Notes under the pieces: generated by a model
Told to the model about the DNA's origin: nothing
What the model saw: only the letters and a program-made list of their open reading frames with translations
Databases searched by the model: none
Shown here: one piece after another, positions 1-7,128 of the stretch
How positions within the stretch are numbered: the first letter of the stretch is position 1
Layout: every line of letters starts with the position of its first letter
Source: Acidobacteriota bacterium
Lineage (GTDB): Bacteria > Acidobacteriota > Polarisedimenticolia > J045
Assembly: GCA_020350085.1 (NCBI GenBank)
Contig: CP070706.1
Span: 3,336,258 to 3,352,993, forward strand
DNA length: 16,736 nucleotides
Reading direction: 5' to 3'
Translations under genes and position numbers: made by a program

Positions 1-589
1 AGCCGTGCCGTTCGATCATTCGTTCTCGCTGCTGTTGGCCGCGCCGGAGCACCCGCCCGACGGCCTCGAGGAAGTCCGGGTGGCGGTAGACCTCCGCCAA
101 TCGGCGGCCGGTGGGATCATGCACGGTGGCGATGATGGCCCGCATCGCGTCGTTGGCGAGCCCGACGCGGCCCTCACGATCGACGAGCAGCACGCCTTCG
201 GTCACACCACCGAGGACGGAATCGAGCAGCTCTAGCTGCTGGCTTTGCGCCGCGATGCGCGCCGCCACCCGGCTGCGCAACAGATCGAGCGCTGCCGCCA
301 GCTGGCCGAGCTCGCCGGCTTCACCGCTCGGGACTTGCTGCTCGAGCGCTCCTCGCGCGACGGCGTTCGCAGCGCGAGCGATCCGCGCCACGCGGCGCGT
401 CCAGCTCGAGACCAGCAGCCATGCGATCAGCGACAGCAACACGAGACCGGCGAACCACGTGCCGAGCAGAAGACCGGGAGATGCCGCACCATCTTCCGGC
501 AGCCAGCTGAGCGCGGCCAGGCCCGCCATGGCACCGAGCAGGCTCGCCGCGGCGAGCAGCGTGAACAGAAGCTTGCTGGGCAGGCTCAC
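1..589 (-). CDS. phoR: PhoR-like sensor histidine kinase, N-terminal part (cut by window edge)
   Basis: About 196 codons of the amino end are visible, starting at a GTG 7 nt after the phoU stop; the catalytic half lies outside the window. Residues 7-28 and 40-62 are hydrophobic membrane segments separated by only about a dozen residues, so there is no sizeable periplasmic sensor domain. A HAMP-like linker follows (about 63-115), then a PAS-like segment beginning GGVTEGVLLVDREGR. PhoR kinases share this design: they sense phosphate through the PstB/PhoU complex rather than by direct periplasmic binding, and they phosphorylate PhoB. The position directly downstream of pstB and phoU supports the call. 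No strong ribosome binding site precedes the GTG, which suggests translational coupling to phoU. The kinase class is inferred from domain order and context, because the H-box and ATPase domains are not visible. Confidence 0.8.
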   Translation of the reverse strand, partial: MSLPSKLLFTLLAAASLLGAMAGLAALSWLPEDGAASPGLLLGTWFAGLVLLSLIAWLLVSSWTRRVARIARAANAVARGALEQQVPSGEAGELGQLAAALDLLRSRVAARIAAQSQQLELLDSVLGGVTEGVLLVDREGRVGLANDAMRAIIATVHDPTGRRLAEVYRHPDFLEAVGRVLRRGQQQRERMIERHG

Positions 590-596
590 GGAGTTG

Positions 597-1265
597 TCAA
601 GCGTCGGTCGAAAGCCGCGGGTGCTTGATCACGCGCCCCTCGACCATGTAGACGATCATCTCGGCGATGTTCGTCGCCTGATCACCGATCCGCTCGAAGT
701 ATTTCGCCAAGAAAGTCAACCGAAGCGCGCGAGAGATCGTGCGATGATCGTCCATCATGTAGGACAGCAGCTCGCGAAAGATCGATTCCATGCGCTGGTC
801 GAGCTCGTCGTCCATCATGATCACGGCGCGCGCTTCGTCGGCATCGTGGTTGACGAACGCGTCGAGGGCACGCCGCAACATCTCTTGGGCGCGACGAGCC
901 ATCAACGGCAGGTCAATCAACGGCTTGAGCGGCGGCTCCTCGAGCAGCTCCAGAGCCCGTTCGCAGACGTTCACGGCGTGATCGCCGATGCGCTCGAGAT
1001 CGGGCGTGATCTTGATCGCCGTCGCGACGAAGCGCAGATCGCGCGCCGCCAGCTGATAGCGCGCGAAGATCTGCATCGCGAGCTGGTCAATGGTCAGCTC
1101 GAGCTGGTCGACTCGCTCATCGTCACGAATGACGCTTCTCGCGAGCTCGGCGTCTCGATTGACGAGAGCCTCGATCGAGCGGCCGATCGCTTCCTCGACC
1201 ATCCCGCCGAGTTGCTGCAACCTGGCCGAGAGGGTCTCGAGATCGTGCTCGAAGTGGCGTTCCAT
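597..1265 (-). CDS. phoU: Phosphate signalling protein PhoU
   Basis: This 222-residue protein has the usual PhoU length. It contains the two repeated three-helix PhoU units, each ending in the family's acidic metal-binding signature: DLERIGDHAVN near residues 89-99 and FERIGDQATNI near 190-200. PhoU is a cytoplasmic peripheral protein. It links the Pst transporter (through PstB) to the PhoR kinase and keeps the Pho response off when phosphate is plentiful. The ATG at 1265 is preceded by a strong ribosome binding site (GGAGGAA) and is the first residue of the conserved MERHFEHDLETL start, so a longer open frame upstream is ignored. It lies 74 nt after pstB and 7 nt before the phoR-like gene, which makes a pstB-phoU-phoR transcription unit likely. 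Confidence 0.95.
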   Translation of the reverse strand: MERHFEHDLETLSARLQQLGGMVEEAIGRSIEALVNRDAELARSVIRDDERVDQLELTIDQLAMQIFARYQLAARDLRFVATAIKITPDLERIGDHAVNVCERALELLEEPPLKPLIDLPLMARRAQEMLRRALDAFVNHDADEARAVIMMDDELDQRMESIFRELLSYMMDDHRTISRALRLTFLAKYFERIGDQATNIAEMIVYMVEGRVIKHPRLSTDA

Positions 1266-1339
1266 CGCTGTTCTTCCTCCGCCCGAGGACGGCGTTGGCT
1301 CGGACTCGAGCCCGTACTTGGCGGGCGGCTGGCGTCTCG

Positions 1340-2182
1340 TCATCCGAAGCGACCCGTGATGTAGTCCTCTGTCTGCTTCTTGGTCGGATTGAGAAACAAG
1401 CTCTCCGTTCTGCCGTATTCGATCAGCTCTCCGAGGTACATGAACGCCGTGTTGTCCGAGACGCGCGATGCCTGCTGCATGTTGTGTGTGACAATCACCA
1501 GCGTGTAGTCCTGCTTGAGCTCTTGCATCAGGTCTTCGATACGGGCGGTGGCCACCGGGTCGAGCGCTGAACAAGGCTCGTCGAGCAGCACCACTTCGGG
1601 CTCGACGGCGATGGCCCGCGCGATACAGAGCCGCTGCTGCTGGCCACCCGAGAGGCCCAAGGCGATATCGGCCAGCCGGTCGTTGACCTCGTCCCACAGC
1701 GCCGCGCGCCGCAAGCTGCGCTCGACAATCTCGTCGAGCTGCGCCTTGTTCGCGACGCCGTGGATCCGCGGCCCATAGGCGACGTTCTCGTAAATCGTCT
1801 TCGGGAACGGGTTCGACTTTTGAAACACCATCCCGATCCGCTTGCGGAGCGCGTTGACGTCGATGCTCGGAGCGTAGATGTCTTGGCCCTCGAAGAAGAC
1901 CTTGCCTTCGATACGCACGTCGAGCAGGTCGTTAAGCCGGTTGATGCAGCGCAGCAGCGTCGACTTGCCGCAACCGGAAGGCCCGATGAAGGCGGTGATC
2001 TGTTGCTTCGGAACCGTCAGCGTGACGTCCGTCAGGGCCCGCTTCTCGCCGTACCACAGCGAGAGCCCGTCGATGTCGAGAATCGTCGATGCGGGGGCGG
2101 GAGCGGCAGCGGCAACGGTGCCGGTCTCGGCGGAGAGGCTCTCGGGCTGCTGAGGAGGTGGGTCGAGGGATCGCGAGTTCAT
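1340..2182 (-). CDS. pstB: Phosphate ABC transporter ATP-binding protein PstB
   Basis: This 280-residue ABC ATPase carries all the nucleotide-binding motifs: Walker A GPSGCGKST (67-75), a Q-loop within GMVFQKSNPFPKTIYENVAYG (Gln 121), signature LSGGQQQR (177-184), Walker B VVLLDEP with catalytic Glu 202, and the H-loop His 233. The NPFPKTIYENVAYG stretch and the LNDL segment after Walker A are typical of PstB. It would energise high-affinity phosphate import at the inner membrane together with PstS, PstC and PstA, none of which is in this window. The first 33 residues are a Pro/Ala-rich extension ahead of the conserved ILDIDGLSLWYG start. The ribosome binding site before ATG 2182 is modest, so a slightly later start is possible. 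A leader of about 260 nt separates it from tandem Pho-box repeats. Confidence 0.95.
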   Translation of the reverse strand: MNSRSLDPPPQQPESLSAETGTVAAAAPAPASTILDIDGLSLWYGEKRALTDVTLTVPKQQITAFIGPSGCGKSTLLRCINRLNDLLDVRIEGKVFFEGQDIYAPSIDVNALRKRIGMVFQKSNPFPKTIYENVAYGPRIHGVANKAQLDEIVERSLRRAALWDEVNDRLADIALGLSGGQQQRLCIARAIAVEPEVVLLDEPCSALDPVATARIEDLMQELKQDYTLVIVTHNMQQASRVSDNTAFMYLGELIEYGRTESLFLNPTKKQTEDYITGRFG

Positions 2183-2590
2183 TGCCGCTGGCTTCCGTCC
2201 GTTCCTGGTGCGGAGCACGATCGCCTCGTGACGGGCCGAAAATGGCGCACGGCGCCGTTCTCGAGACTGGCGTGACCCGCTGCTTGGCTGCAATGTCGGG
2301 GCATCGTACCACCAGCCTTTCTCGCGACGACGCCGTCTCGATCGTTTTCGAACAAATACGCACAGAATCAAAATCTCCAGGGTGACCGATCGGTACTCCG
2401 ACCCGTGCCGCGAATCCTCGGCAGATGCTCCGGTAAGCTTGTCACGAGGCGCCGACAGCTTTGTGACAGGTCCGTGACGACTCGCACCGCGACGAGCTGC
2501 GCACGGGGCGCTTCGGCTGGCATCGCAGCCGCGCTCCGCCGAGGTTTCTCTCTCAGGGGGCGGCTCAGCGCGCGCCCGGTTGCGCGACGG
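2183..2590. other. Divergent intergenic region between pstB and the deacetylase gene
   Basis: This stretch of 408 nt separates pstB (minus) from the deacetylase gene (plus). Its only clear signal is the phased Pho-box cluster at 2441-2480. Frames remain open across it, but they encode Arg/Ala-rich sequence without recognisable similarity, and I treat them as non-coding. The 258 nt between the boxes and the pstB ATG would be a long 5' leader if transcription starts near the boxes. I see no convincing -10 element, riboswitch or terminator there. Confidence 0.6.
2441..2480 (-). promoter_or_regulatory. Tandem Pho boxes (four 7-bp repeats at 11-bp spacing)
   Basis: Read on the minus strand from 2480 to 2441, the sequence gives TCGTCAC, CTGTCAC, CTGTCGG and TCGTGAC, each starting exactly 11 bp after the previous one. 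The spacers are 4 bp (GGAC, AAAG, CGCC). The known Pho box of Escherichia coli is a pair of CTGTCA-type heptamers with 4-bp spacers bound head-to-tail by PhoB dimers. The central pair CTGTCAC-AAAG-CTGTCGG fits it closely. Orientation and neighbourhood point to control of pstB-phoU-phoR, although the distance to the pstB ATG is long. The divergent deacetylase gene begins about 110 nt away on the other side and could also be controlled. Confidence 0.75.
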
Positions 2591-3646
2591 ATGGCACGGG
2601 ACGGCCAGGCCATGGCAGAAGCCTCGTTGAAAAGAACGGTGGCCCGCGCGTTTGCGCGCCGTTTCCTGCGAAACGTGCTGTTGCCGCGCTCCGGCAATCT
2701 CGCGACCATCTTCATGCTGCACCGCTTCAGCGATCCCGAGCACGGCGGCCCCGGGCACGCTCCCGAGTTCGTTCGCCAGGCGATCGCGTGGCTACGCCGC
2801 GCGGGCTTCGAGCTGATCTCGCTCCGCCGCCTGACGCGCGCGCTGTCCGGTGAGGGGCGGCCGATCCGTCACGGCGTCGTGTTCACGATCGACGACGGCT
2901 ATCTGGACCACGCCACGATTGCGGCCCCGCTGTTCCGCGAGCTGAGCTGCTCGGTGACGATCTTTCCGGTGGCGAGCTTCTTGGACGGCGACGTCATGCT
3001 CTGGTGGGACCAGATCGAGCACCTCTTCCGACACACCGAGCGGCGCGCGGTCACGCTCTCGCTCGGCACGGAAGAGACGAGCTACCGATGGCAGACAGAC
3101 ACGGAGCGCGACGCCTGCCAGCACGCACTGACGTGGAAGCTCAAGGATGTCCCCGACGAGGTCCGCCGCAGCAGCATCGAGCAGCTAGCCGCTTCGCTGC
3201 AAGTCGATCTGCCCCGCCAGCCTCGACGCCCTTACCTGCCGATGAGCTGGGAGCAGGCTCGCTCGCTGGAGGATTCTCTCGTCAGCTTTGGGCCCCACTC
3301 GCTGACTCACCCGATTCTCTCCCGGCTCGACGACGGCCGGGCTCGCGACGAGATCGAGGGCTCGTGGCGGCGCCTGCAGAGCGAGCTCGTCGATCCGGTC
3401 CCCGTGTTCTGCTTCCCCAACGGCCGGCGGCAGGACTTCGACGATCGTGCGATGCGGCTGGTCGCAGACTGTGGTCTGTGGGGAGCGCTCAGTACCGAGC
3501 ATGACCACGTCGAGGACGCGCCGCTCGATGCCGATCCGCTGGCCAGGTTCCGGCTGCCGCGCTTCGGCTTTCCCAACAACATGACGGATCTGATACAGAT
3601 CGTCACGGGCGTGGAGCGCTTCAAACAGCAGTTGCTCGGTGGCTGA
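2591..3646 (+). CDS. Polysaccharide deacetylase (NodB-fold) family protein
   Basis: From ATG 2591 the protein has 351 residues. NodB-homology features are present: the TIDDGY motif with Asp 101 and Asp 102 (family catalytic base and metal ligand), and the H-x3-H motif in FGPHSLTHP (His 236, His 240) that completes the metal site. LRRAGFELISLRRL precedes the core, and CFPNGR follows in the usual CFPYG position. Enzymes of this family remove N- or O-acyl groups from surface polysaccharides or peptidoglycan. No signal peptide is visible, so it may act on cytoplasmic or lipid-linked intermediates. The start is uncertain: the open frame extends further upstream to 2405 through the Pho-box cluster, but that part is Arg-rich and unlike the family. 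ATG 2612 is an alternative. Neither candidate has a strong ribosome binding site. The two acyltransferase genes converging from downstream suggest exopolysaccharide modification. Confidence 0.85.
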   Translation: MARDGQAMAEASLKRTVARAFARRFLRNVLLPRSGNLATIFMLHRFSDPEHGGPGHAPEFVRQAIAWLRRAGFELISLRRLTRALSGEGRPIRHGVVFTIDDGYLDHATIAAPLFRELSCSVTIFPVASFLDGDVMLWWDQIEHLFRHTERRAVTLSLGTEETSYRWQTDTERDACQHALTWKLKDVPDEVRRSSIEQLAASLQVDLPRQPRRPYLPMSWEQARSLEDSLVSFGPHSLTHPILSRLDDGRARDEIEGSWRRLQSELVDPVPVFCFPNGRRQDFDDRAMRLVADCGLWGALSTEHDHVEDAPLDADPLARFRLPRFGFPNNMTDLIQIVTGVERFKQQLLGG

Positions 3647-3686
3647 TCGGCGATGAACGCGTGGATCGTCCGCTGCGGCGAGAGCG

Positions 3687-4904
3687 CTATCGCAGTACGA
3701 GGCGCATGCCGGCTTTGAGCTGACGCACGAGCCACCACGCCATCACCGCAACGCTCCGGGGACGCATCAGGCGCAAGACGAGCGTGCGCCGGCCCGCTTG
3801 AGACCAGTGCAGCTTGTAGGTTTCCACGCCCTTCATGAAGTCGTACTCGCCGACACCGTCAGCCACGGCCTGCTGCAGATTCATCCCGACGAGCACGTTG
3901 CCCACACTGACGCGAGGGTGTGCGTCGCGATCGACACCTATCAAGTACATTTCGCGCCGGCCCTGAGTGTCGAAGTGCAAGAGCCCCCCGATCTCGCGAC
4001 CGTCGAGCAGCAGGTAGTCCAGTCTGGCCCGGCTCGAAGCGGACAGATCCTCGTTAGTCTGGCGCGTGCCGCAGGCTCGCATGCGAGCGATGACGCGGCT
4101 CAGGAACCCGTACACGCGCAGGTCGTACTCCGGCCAGCGACGACGATGCAGCCTCAGCAGTGGCTCGAGCAGCGCCTCGAGCTGCTCGGCGGCGAGCGCG
4201 TCGAGATCGGTGATCGCGCGCTGCTCGAGACGGGCGCGCTTTTCGAGAAGACGCCGATGGCGGCGAAACTGCTCGCGGCGATTCGACGACAAACCACGGA
4301 GCAACAGCTCGGGATCGTCCGGGAGTCTCGCGATCGGGCAATAAGCGCGCGGCTCCAGCTCGAACGACCTGCCGTCCTGATCGAGCCGCCGCATCACGTG
4401 CATGGCGAAGGCCGAGTCTGCGGGAATGTCCTCTAGCGAGAGCAGGTCCCACGAGCTCGCCGCACGCGTGTGGAGATGTTCGTACAGCGCCGCGGCCACG
4501 TCGGCCTGCTGGCCTGGGGCGGAGAGCACGTCGAGATAGTCGGACGCCGTTTCCGGCGCACCGATCGGCCGCAGCTCCTTGAGCGAGAGCCCGATGATGC
4601 GCCGGCGGAGACGATACCAGGGGGCCAGACCGATGATGCGCCCCTCGCGCCGGACGACCAGCACGAATAGCTCGCGCCCGGGCGTGAGGAACTGCTCGAC
4701 CCAGGCCGCCTGCCAGCAAAAGCCGAGGCAGACCGTAGGGATCACGGCCTGGGCCGCGAGGCGGTCCCAGTCCTCAGCCAGCTGCTCGAGCTGGGTCGGA
4801 TCGTCCATGAGATCGACGCGCAGCGCGAGGTCTTTCTGGCGCGCGTTGCGACGGTCCTTCGGCTGGGTTGGCGGTGTGGTGTTCAGCGAAATCGCAGGCA
4901 CCAC
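3687..4904 (-). CDS. CelD/BcsL-like GNAT acyltransferase (exopolysaccharide type)
   Basis: This 405-residue protein resembles the acetyltransferase family described as involved in cellulose or exopolysaccharide biosynthesis (CelD/BcsL, also called BioF2-like, Acetyltransf_6). The N-terminal half has LEQLAEDWDRLAAQA followed by WQAAWVEQFLTPG and GLAPWYRLRR. The C-terminal half has GLLHFDTQGRREMYLIG and the characteristic EYDFMKGVETYKLHWS, where the family usually has YDFxxGxExYKxxW. The enzyme probably transfers an acyl group to a sugar or amino sugar in the cytoplasm. The start is a GTG at 4904 with a good ribosome binding site (GGAGG). It overlaps the end of the upstream GNAT gene by 22 nt, so the two are co-transcribed and probably translationally coupled. 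The stop codon is TAG. The specific substrate cannot be read from the sequence. Confidence 0.8.
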   Translation of the reverse strand: MVPAISLNTTPPTQPKDRRNARQKDLALRVDLMDDPTQLEQLAEDWDRLAAQAVIPTVCLGFCWQAAWVEQFLTPGRELFVLVVRREGRIIGLAPWYRLRRRIIGLSLKELRPIGAPETASDYLDVLSAPGQQADVAAALYEHLHTRAASSWDLLSLEDIPADSAFAMHVMRRLDQDGRSFELEPRAYCPIARLPDDPELLLRGLSSNRREQFRRHRRLLEKRARLEQRAITDLDALAAEQLEALLEPLLRLHRRRWPEYDLRVYGFLSRVIARMRACGTRQTNEDLSASSRARLDYLLLDGREIGGLLHFDTQGRREMYLIGVDRDAHPRVSVGNVLVGMNLQQAVADGVGEYDFMKGVETYKLHWSQAGRRTLVLRLMRPRSVAVMAWWLVRQLKAGMRLVLR

Positions 4905-6025
4905 TCACCCTCCAAGCGCGTGCACCACGCGCGGCCGGCCTCGAAGGCATGCAACACCTCGCGGTCCCGCGCGTGGGCCAAGACCCACGGTCCTCGACGG
5001 TGCAGCAGACCAGGGGTACGGGTCAAGGGCTGCCAGAAGCGAGGCTCGAACCGACCGCGGATCGCGGGGGAAGGGCCGCGACGAGCGTGCTCGAAGAGCT
5101 GCTCGAGCACGGGAGGCTCTCTGCCGGGCAGCGCGGCGAGCTGCAGCACCTCGCCCATCCCTTCTGTACCGGTGCCGTAGATGAACCATCCGATCGGCTT
5201 TTCTTCCGCATCGCACACTTGCCAGGCCTCGATCCGGCCCGCGTCCGCCGGACGGCGAGCGCGATCAAGCACCCACCGCAACGCGGACTCGTCATAGACC
5301 GGCCGGATGGCCTCCTGCCGCACAGCCCTTTCGAAGAAATCCGCGACTCGGCTCGGATCGAGTGGCTCGATGCGGGTCGAGGACGCCTGCGAACGCGAAG
5401 GGTCGCGCTTCGCGCGCAGCAGCAGCCGGTCGATCAGCGCCGCCGCCGGACGCGCCATCCATGCCACCGCCGCCATGCCGCGCCCGCGGCCGATCCAGTC
5501 TGCGGCCAGCCGAGCGGGCCGCAGAGCGCACGCCCAGTACAGGCTGAAGAGTCTCGACGTCACGCCCCCGAGCCCTTCCCAGATGCGGCGGGCGGCGTCG
5601 TTGGCCTCGTCGGCAATGACCAGGTCCGCAGCACTCTGCATCAGCTCGCGCAGCAGGCGTACCCCGACGAGCCGGCGCCGCGCCTCCGCATCGACGACGA
5701 GCTGTGTGCAGCGAGCGGCGATCAAGCGCGTGCCGTCATAGACCATCGGCTGGGGCACGACCCCCAGAAAGCCGCTGATGCCGGTGGCGTCCTGCATGAC
5801 GAGCGAGCCGACATCGAGGTCCGTCCAGGGGTGCCGAAAGAAAACCTCGTCGAAGTAGGCCGCGTAATCGGCCGCCAGCGCCCGATCCATGCGCGGCGCC
5901 GTGTTGAAGACGCGGCGGTGCAGCTCAGCGACCGGCGAAACGTCTGACGGATCGAATCGACGGATCGCATCGGGCTGGCGCCTCGCGGCGCCACCCGCGA
6001 GCACCTCCGGCACCGCGCTAGCCAC
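4883..6025 (-). CDS. GNAT-family N-acetyltransferase-like protein
   Basis: The 380-residue protein begins with a GNAT-like domain: SPVAELHRRVF, then a central strand region GISGFLGVVPQPMVYDGT and the CoA-binding-like stretch VVDAEARRRLVGVRLLRELM, followed by ADLVIADEANDAARRIWEGLG. The second half (about 215-380) looks like a further degenerate acyltransferase-like unit, with a patch IGWFIYGTGTEGMGEVLQLAAL. Proteins of this two-part kind are seen beside exopolysaccharide genes, consistent with the CelD-like gene that overlaps its 3' end and the nearby deacetylase. The start is a GTG at 6025 with only a weak ribosome binding site, so it is not certain. The substrate is unknown. Confidence 0.7.
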   Translation of the reverse strand: MASAVPEVLAGGAARRQPDAIRRFDPSDVSPVAELHRRVFNTAPRMDRALAADYAAYFDEVFFRHPWTDLDVGSLVMQDATGISGFLGVVPQPMVYDGTRLIAARCTQLVVDAEARRRLVGVRLLRELMQSAADLVIADEANDAARRIWEGLGGVTSRLFSLYWACALRPARLAADWIGRGRGMAAVAWMARPAAALIDRLLLRAKRDPSRSQASSTRIEPLDPSRVADFFERAVRQEAIRPVYDESALRWVLDRARRPADAGRIEAWQVCDAEEKPIGWFIYGTGTEGMGEVLQLAALPGREPPVLEQLFEHARRGPSPAIRGRFEPRFWQPLTRTPGLLHRRGPWVLAHARDREVLHAFEAGRAWCTRLEGEWCLRFR

Positions 6026-6232
6026 GGGACAACACTAGGTCCGATCGCCGCCAGTGGGCCAGCACCGTGCGCGCGGACAAAAAGAGATCGGAACGGGCCG
6101 ATTTCACGGACCCGCACCGGGGAGTGACCCCGGCCGTCAGGCATCAACCCGAGATGACAGACCTACGAGAGCCGAACGTCCGACGAAGAGGGAGCGCCAT
6201 CGCTGTGGTCCGATGGACATGTTCTGGTTTCC
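6026..6232. other. Short intergenic gap
   Basis: These 207 nt lie upstream of the GNAT gene and downstream of the secreted-protein gene. They presumably hold the promoter of the GNAT/CelD-like pair, but I see no convincing promoter, terminator or RNA structure. The open frames across it have no recognisable protein character. Confidence 0.4.
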
Positions 6233-6811
6233 TTACGGCTCGAAGCTGTCCGCGTCCGCACAGCAGGCCACGGGAAGCTGACGGCCGCAGGGCTGTGTCT
6301 TGATCCCGCCATAGCACTCCGCGCCGAGAGCGACTGTCGTGCCGCTGTCCAACATCGACATCGATGTCCACCCTTCGCAGTCCTGCTGGGCAAGAACCTG
6401 CTGTTCGGGAAGCGGCTGCACCCATGCGTATCCGGCGGGCGGCGTCGCGGGAACGAACAGCGTCTGGCTGACCTCGGAAACCGTGCACATTCGACTACCG
6501 CCAAACTCGCGTTGGCAAGCCAGCGTGTAGTTGAGCACTCCCCGACCTCCAGACAGCACCTCGGTCGTGAAACCGACGAGCTGCAGCCCTTCGGCCTCGA
6601 TAAGTGGAGGCTGTGGCTGGGTCGGCACCGGCAACGGGTACGGTACGAGCTGCTGCAGCGCGGCATCGCCCTGGAACGTCGCATACTCGAGCCCGCTTGC
6701 GCGCGGCTCTCGCCGCTCGGGACTCCAGCCCCACGCGGAGCCGTGTGTCGACAGTGTGATGACGATCACAGCGGCCGCTGTGATGACGGCACGCATCGTT
6801 TCTCGTTTCAT
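6233..6811 (-). CDS. Secreted cysteine-containing protein of unknown function
   Basis: The 192-residue product starts with a classic Sec signal peptide: a positively charged MKRETMR, a hydrophobic core AVITAAAVIVITL and a small-residue exit around HGSAWG. No lipobox cysteine is at the expected place, so a soluble periplasmic or extracellular protein is more likely than a lipoprotein. The mature part has a Pro-rich stretch (VPYPLPVPTQPQPP) followed by a C-terminal half with seven cysteines, including a terminal VACCAD, which suggests disulfide bonding. The ATG at 6811 is preceded by a GGGGGAA ribosome binding site, better than an earlier start at 6835. I do not recognise the family, and neighbouring genes give no functional clue. 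Confidence 0.75.
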   Translation of the reverse strand: MKRETMRAVITAAAVIVITLSTHGSAWGWSPERREPRASGLEYATFQGDAALQQLVPYPLPVPTQPQPPLIEAEGLQLVGFTTEVLSGGRGVLNYTLACQREFGGSRMCTVSEVSQTLFVPATPPAGYAWVQPLPEQQVLAQQDCEGWTSMSMLDSGTTVALGAECYGGIKTQPCGRQLPVACCADADSFEP

Positions 6812-7128
6812 GTTTCCCCCTTCCGAGACGACCACACCGTGGTGTTCCCCTTCGCAGACATCCTAGTCCTCGCGCCGCCTTTCGCCAGCGCTCTTGCGGG
6901 TCCGTTCGTGATTTCAGGAGCCACATAGAACGGTCTCGGTGATGCAGAAGTCCCGCGCCGACCAGATGGGCGGACCTTACTGCGACGGTCTCGGAGTTGT
7001 GCGCCACCTCGTGGCGCCGACTCATCACGCTCGAGGACCCCGCGCGCCACGGTGCGCACCCTCTTGCGCTTTGTGGGCCGAGGTGGTAGGCAGTGGGTAC
7101 ACATATATGGCATCGAGGGGGCCCTTCG
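6812..7128. other. Divergent intergenic region upstream of the XRE regulator
   Basis: These 317 nt separate the secreted-protein gene (minus) from the XRE regulator gene (plus) and must hold promoters for both. A perfect 7-bp inverted repeat with 3-bp spacing lies at 7001-7017, and its half-site GCGCCAC recurs at 7044-7050. A small dyad, ACCAC-ACC-GTGGT, lies about 20-30 nt upstream of the minus-strand start. I see no convincing -35/-10 pair and no coding signal. Confidence 0.45.
7001..7017. promoter_or_regulatory. Inverted repeat, possible regulator operator
   Basis: GCGCCAC-CTC-GTGGCGC is a perfect dyad of 7-bp arms located 112 nt before the XRE regulator start. Dyads of this size are common operators for XRE-family dimers, and the half-site recurs at 7044-7050. 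A role in autoregulation is inference; in GC-rich DNA such a dyad can arise by chance. Confidence 0.3.

Noticed and set aside
111..1364. A 417-codon plus-strand open frame opposite phoR, phoU and pstB.
   Set aside because: It lies antisense to three clear genes, is Arg/Ser-rich with no family pattern, and is the usual shadow frame in GC-rich DNA.
2228..2276. Two GTGAC pentamers 44 bp apart (four times 11) in the pstB leader as further Pho boxes.
   Set aside because: There is no matching heptamer at the intermediate 11-bp steps, so the spacing is probably coincidence.
2405..2590. Upstream extension of the deacetylase reading frame from GTG 2405.
   Set aside because: The extra 62 residues are Arg-rich, unlike the family, and run through the Pho-box array.
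7093..7128. Earlier GTG start for the XRE regulator.
   Set aside because: No ribosome binding site, whereas GAGGGGG is well placed before ATG 7129.
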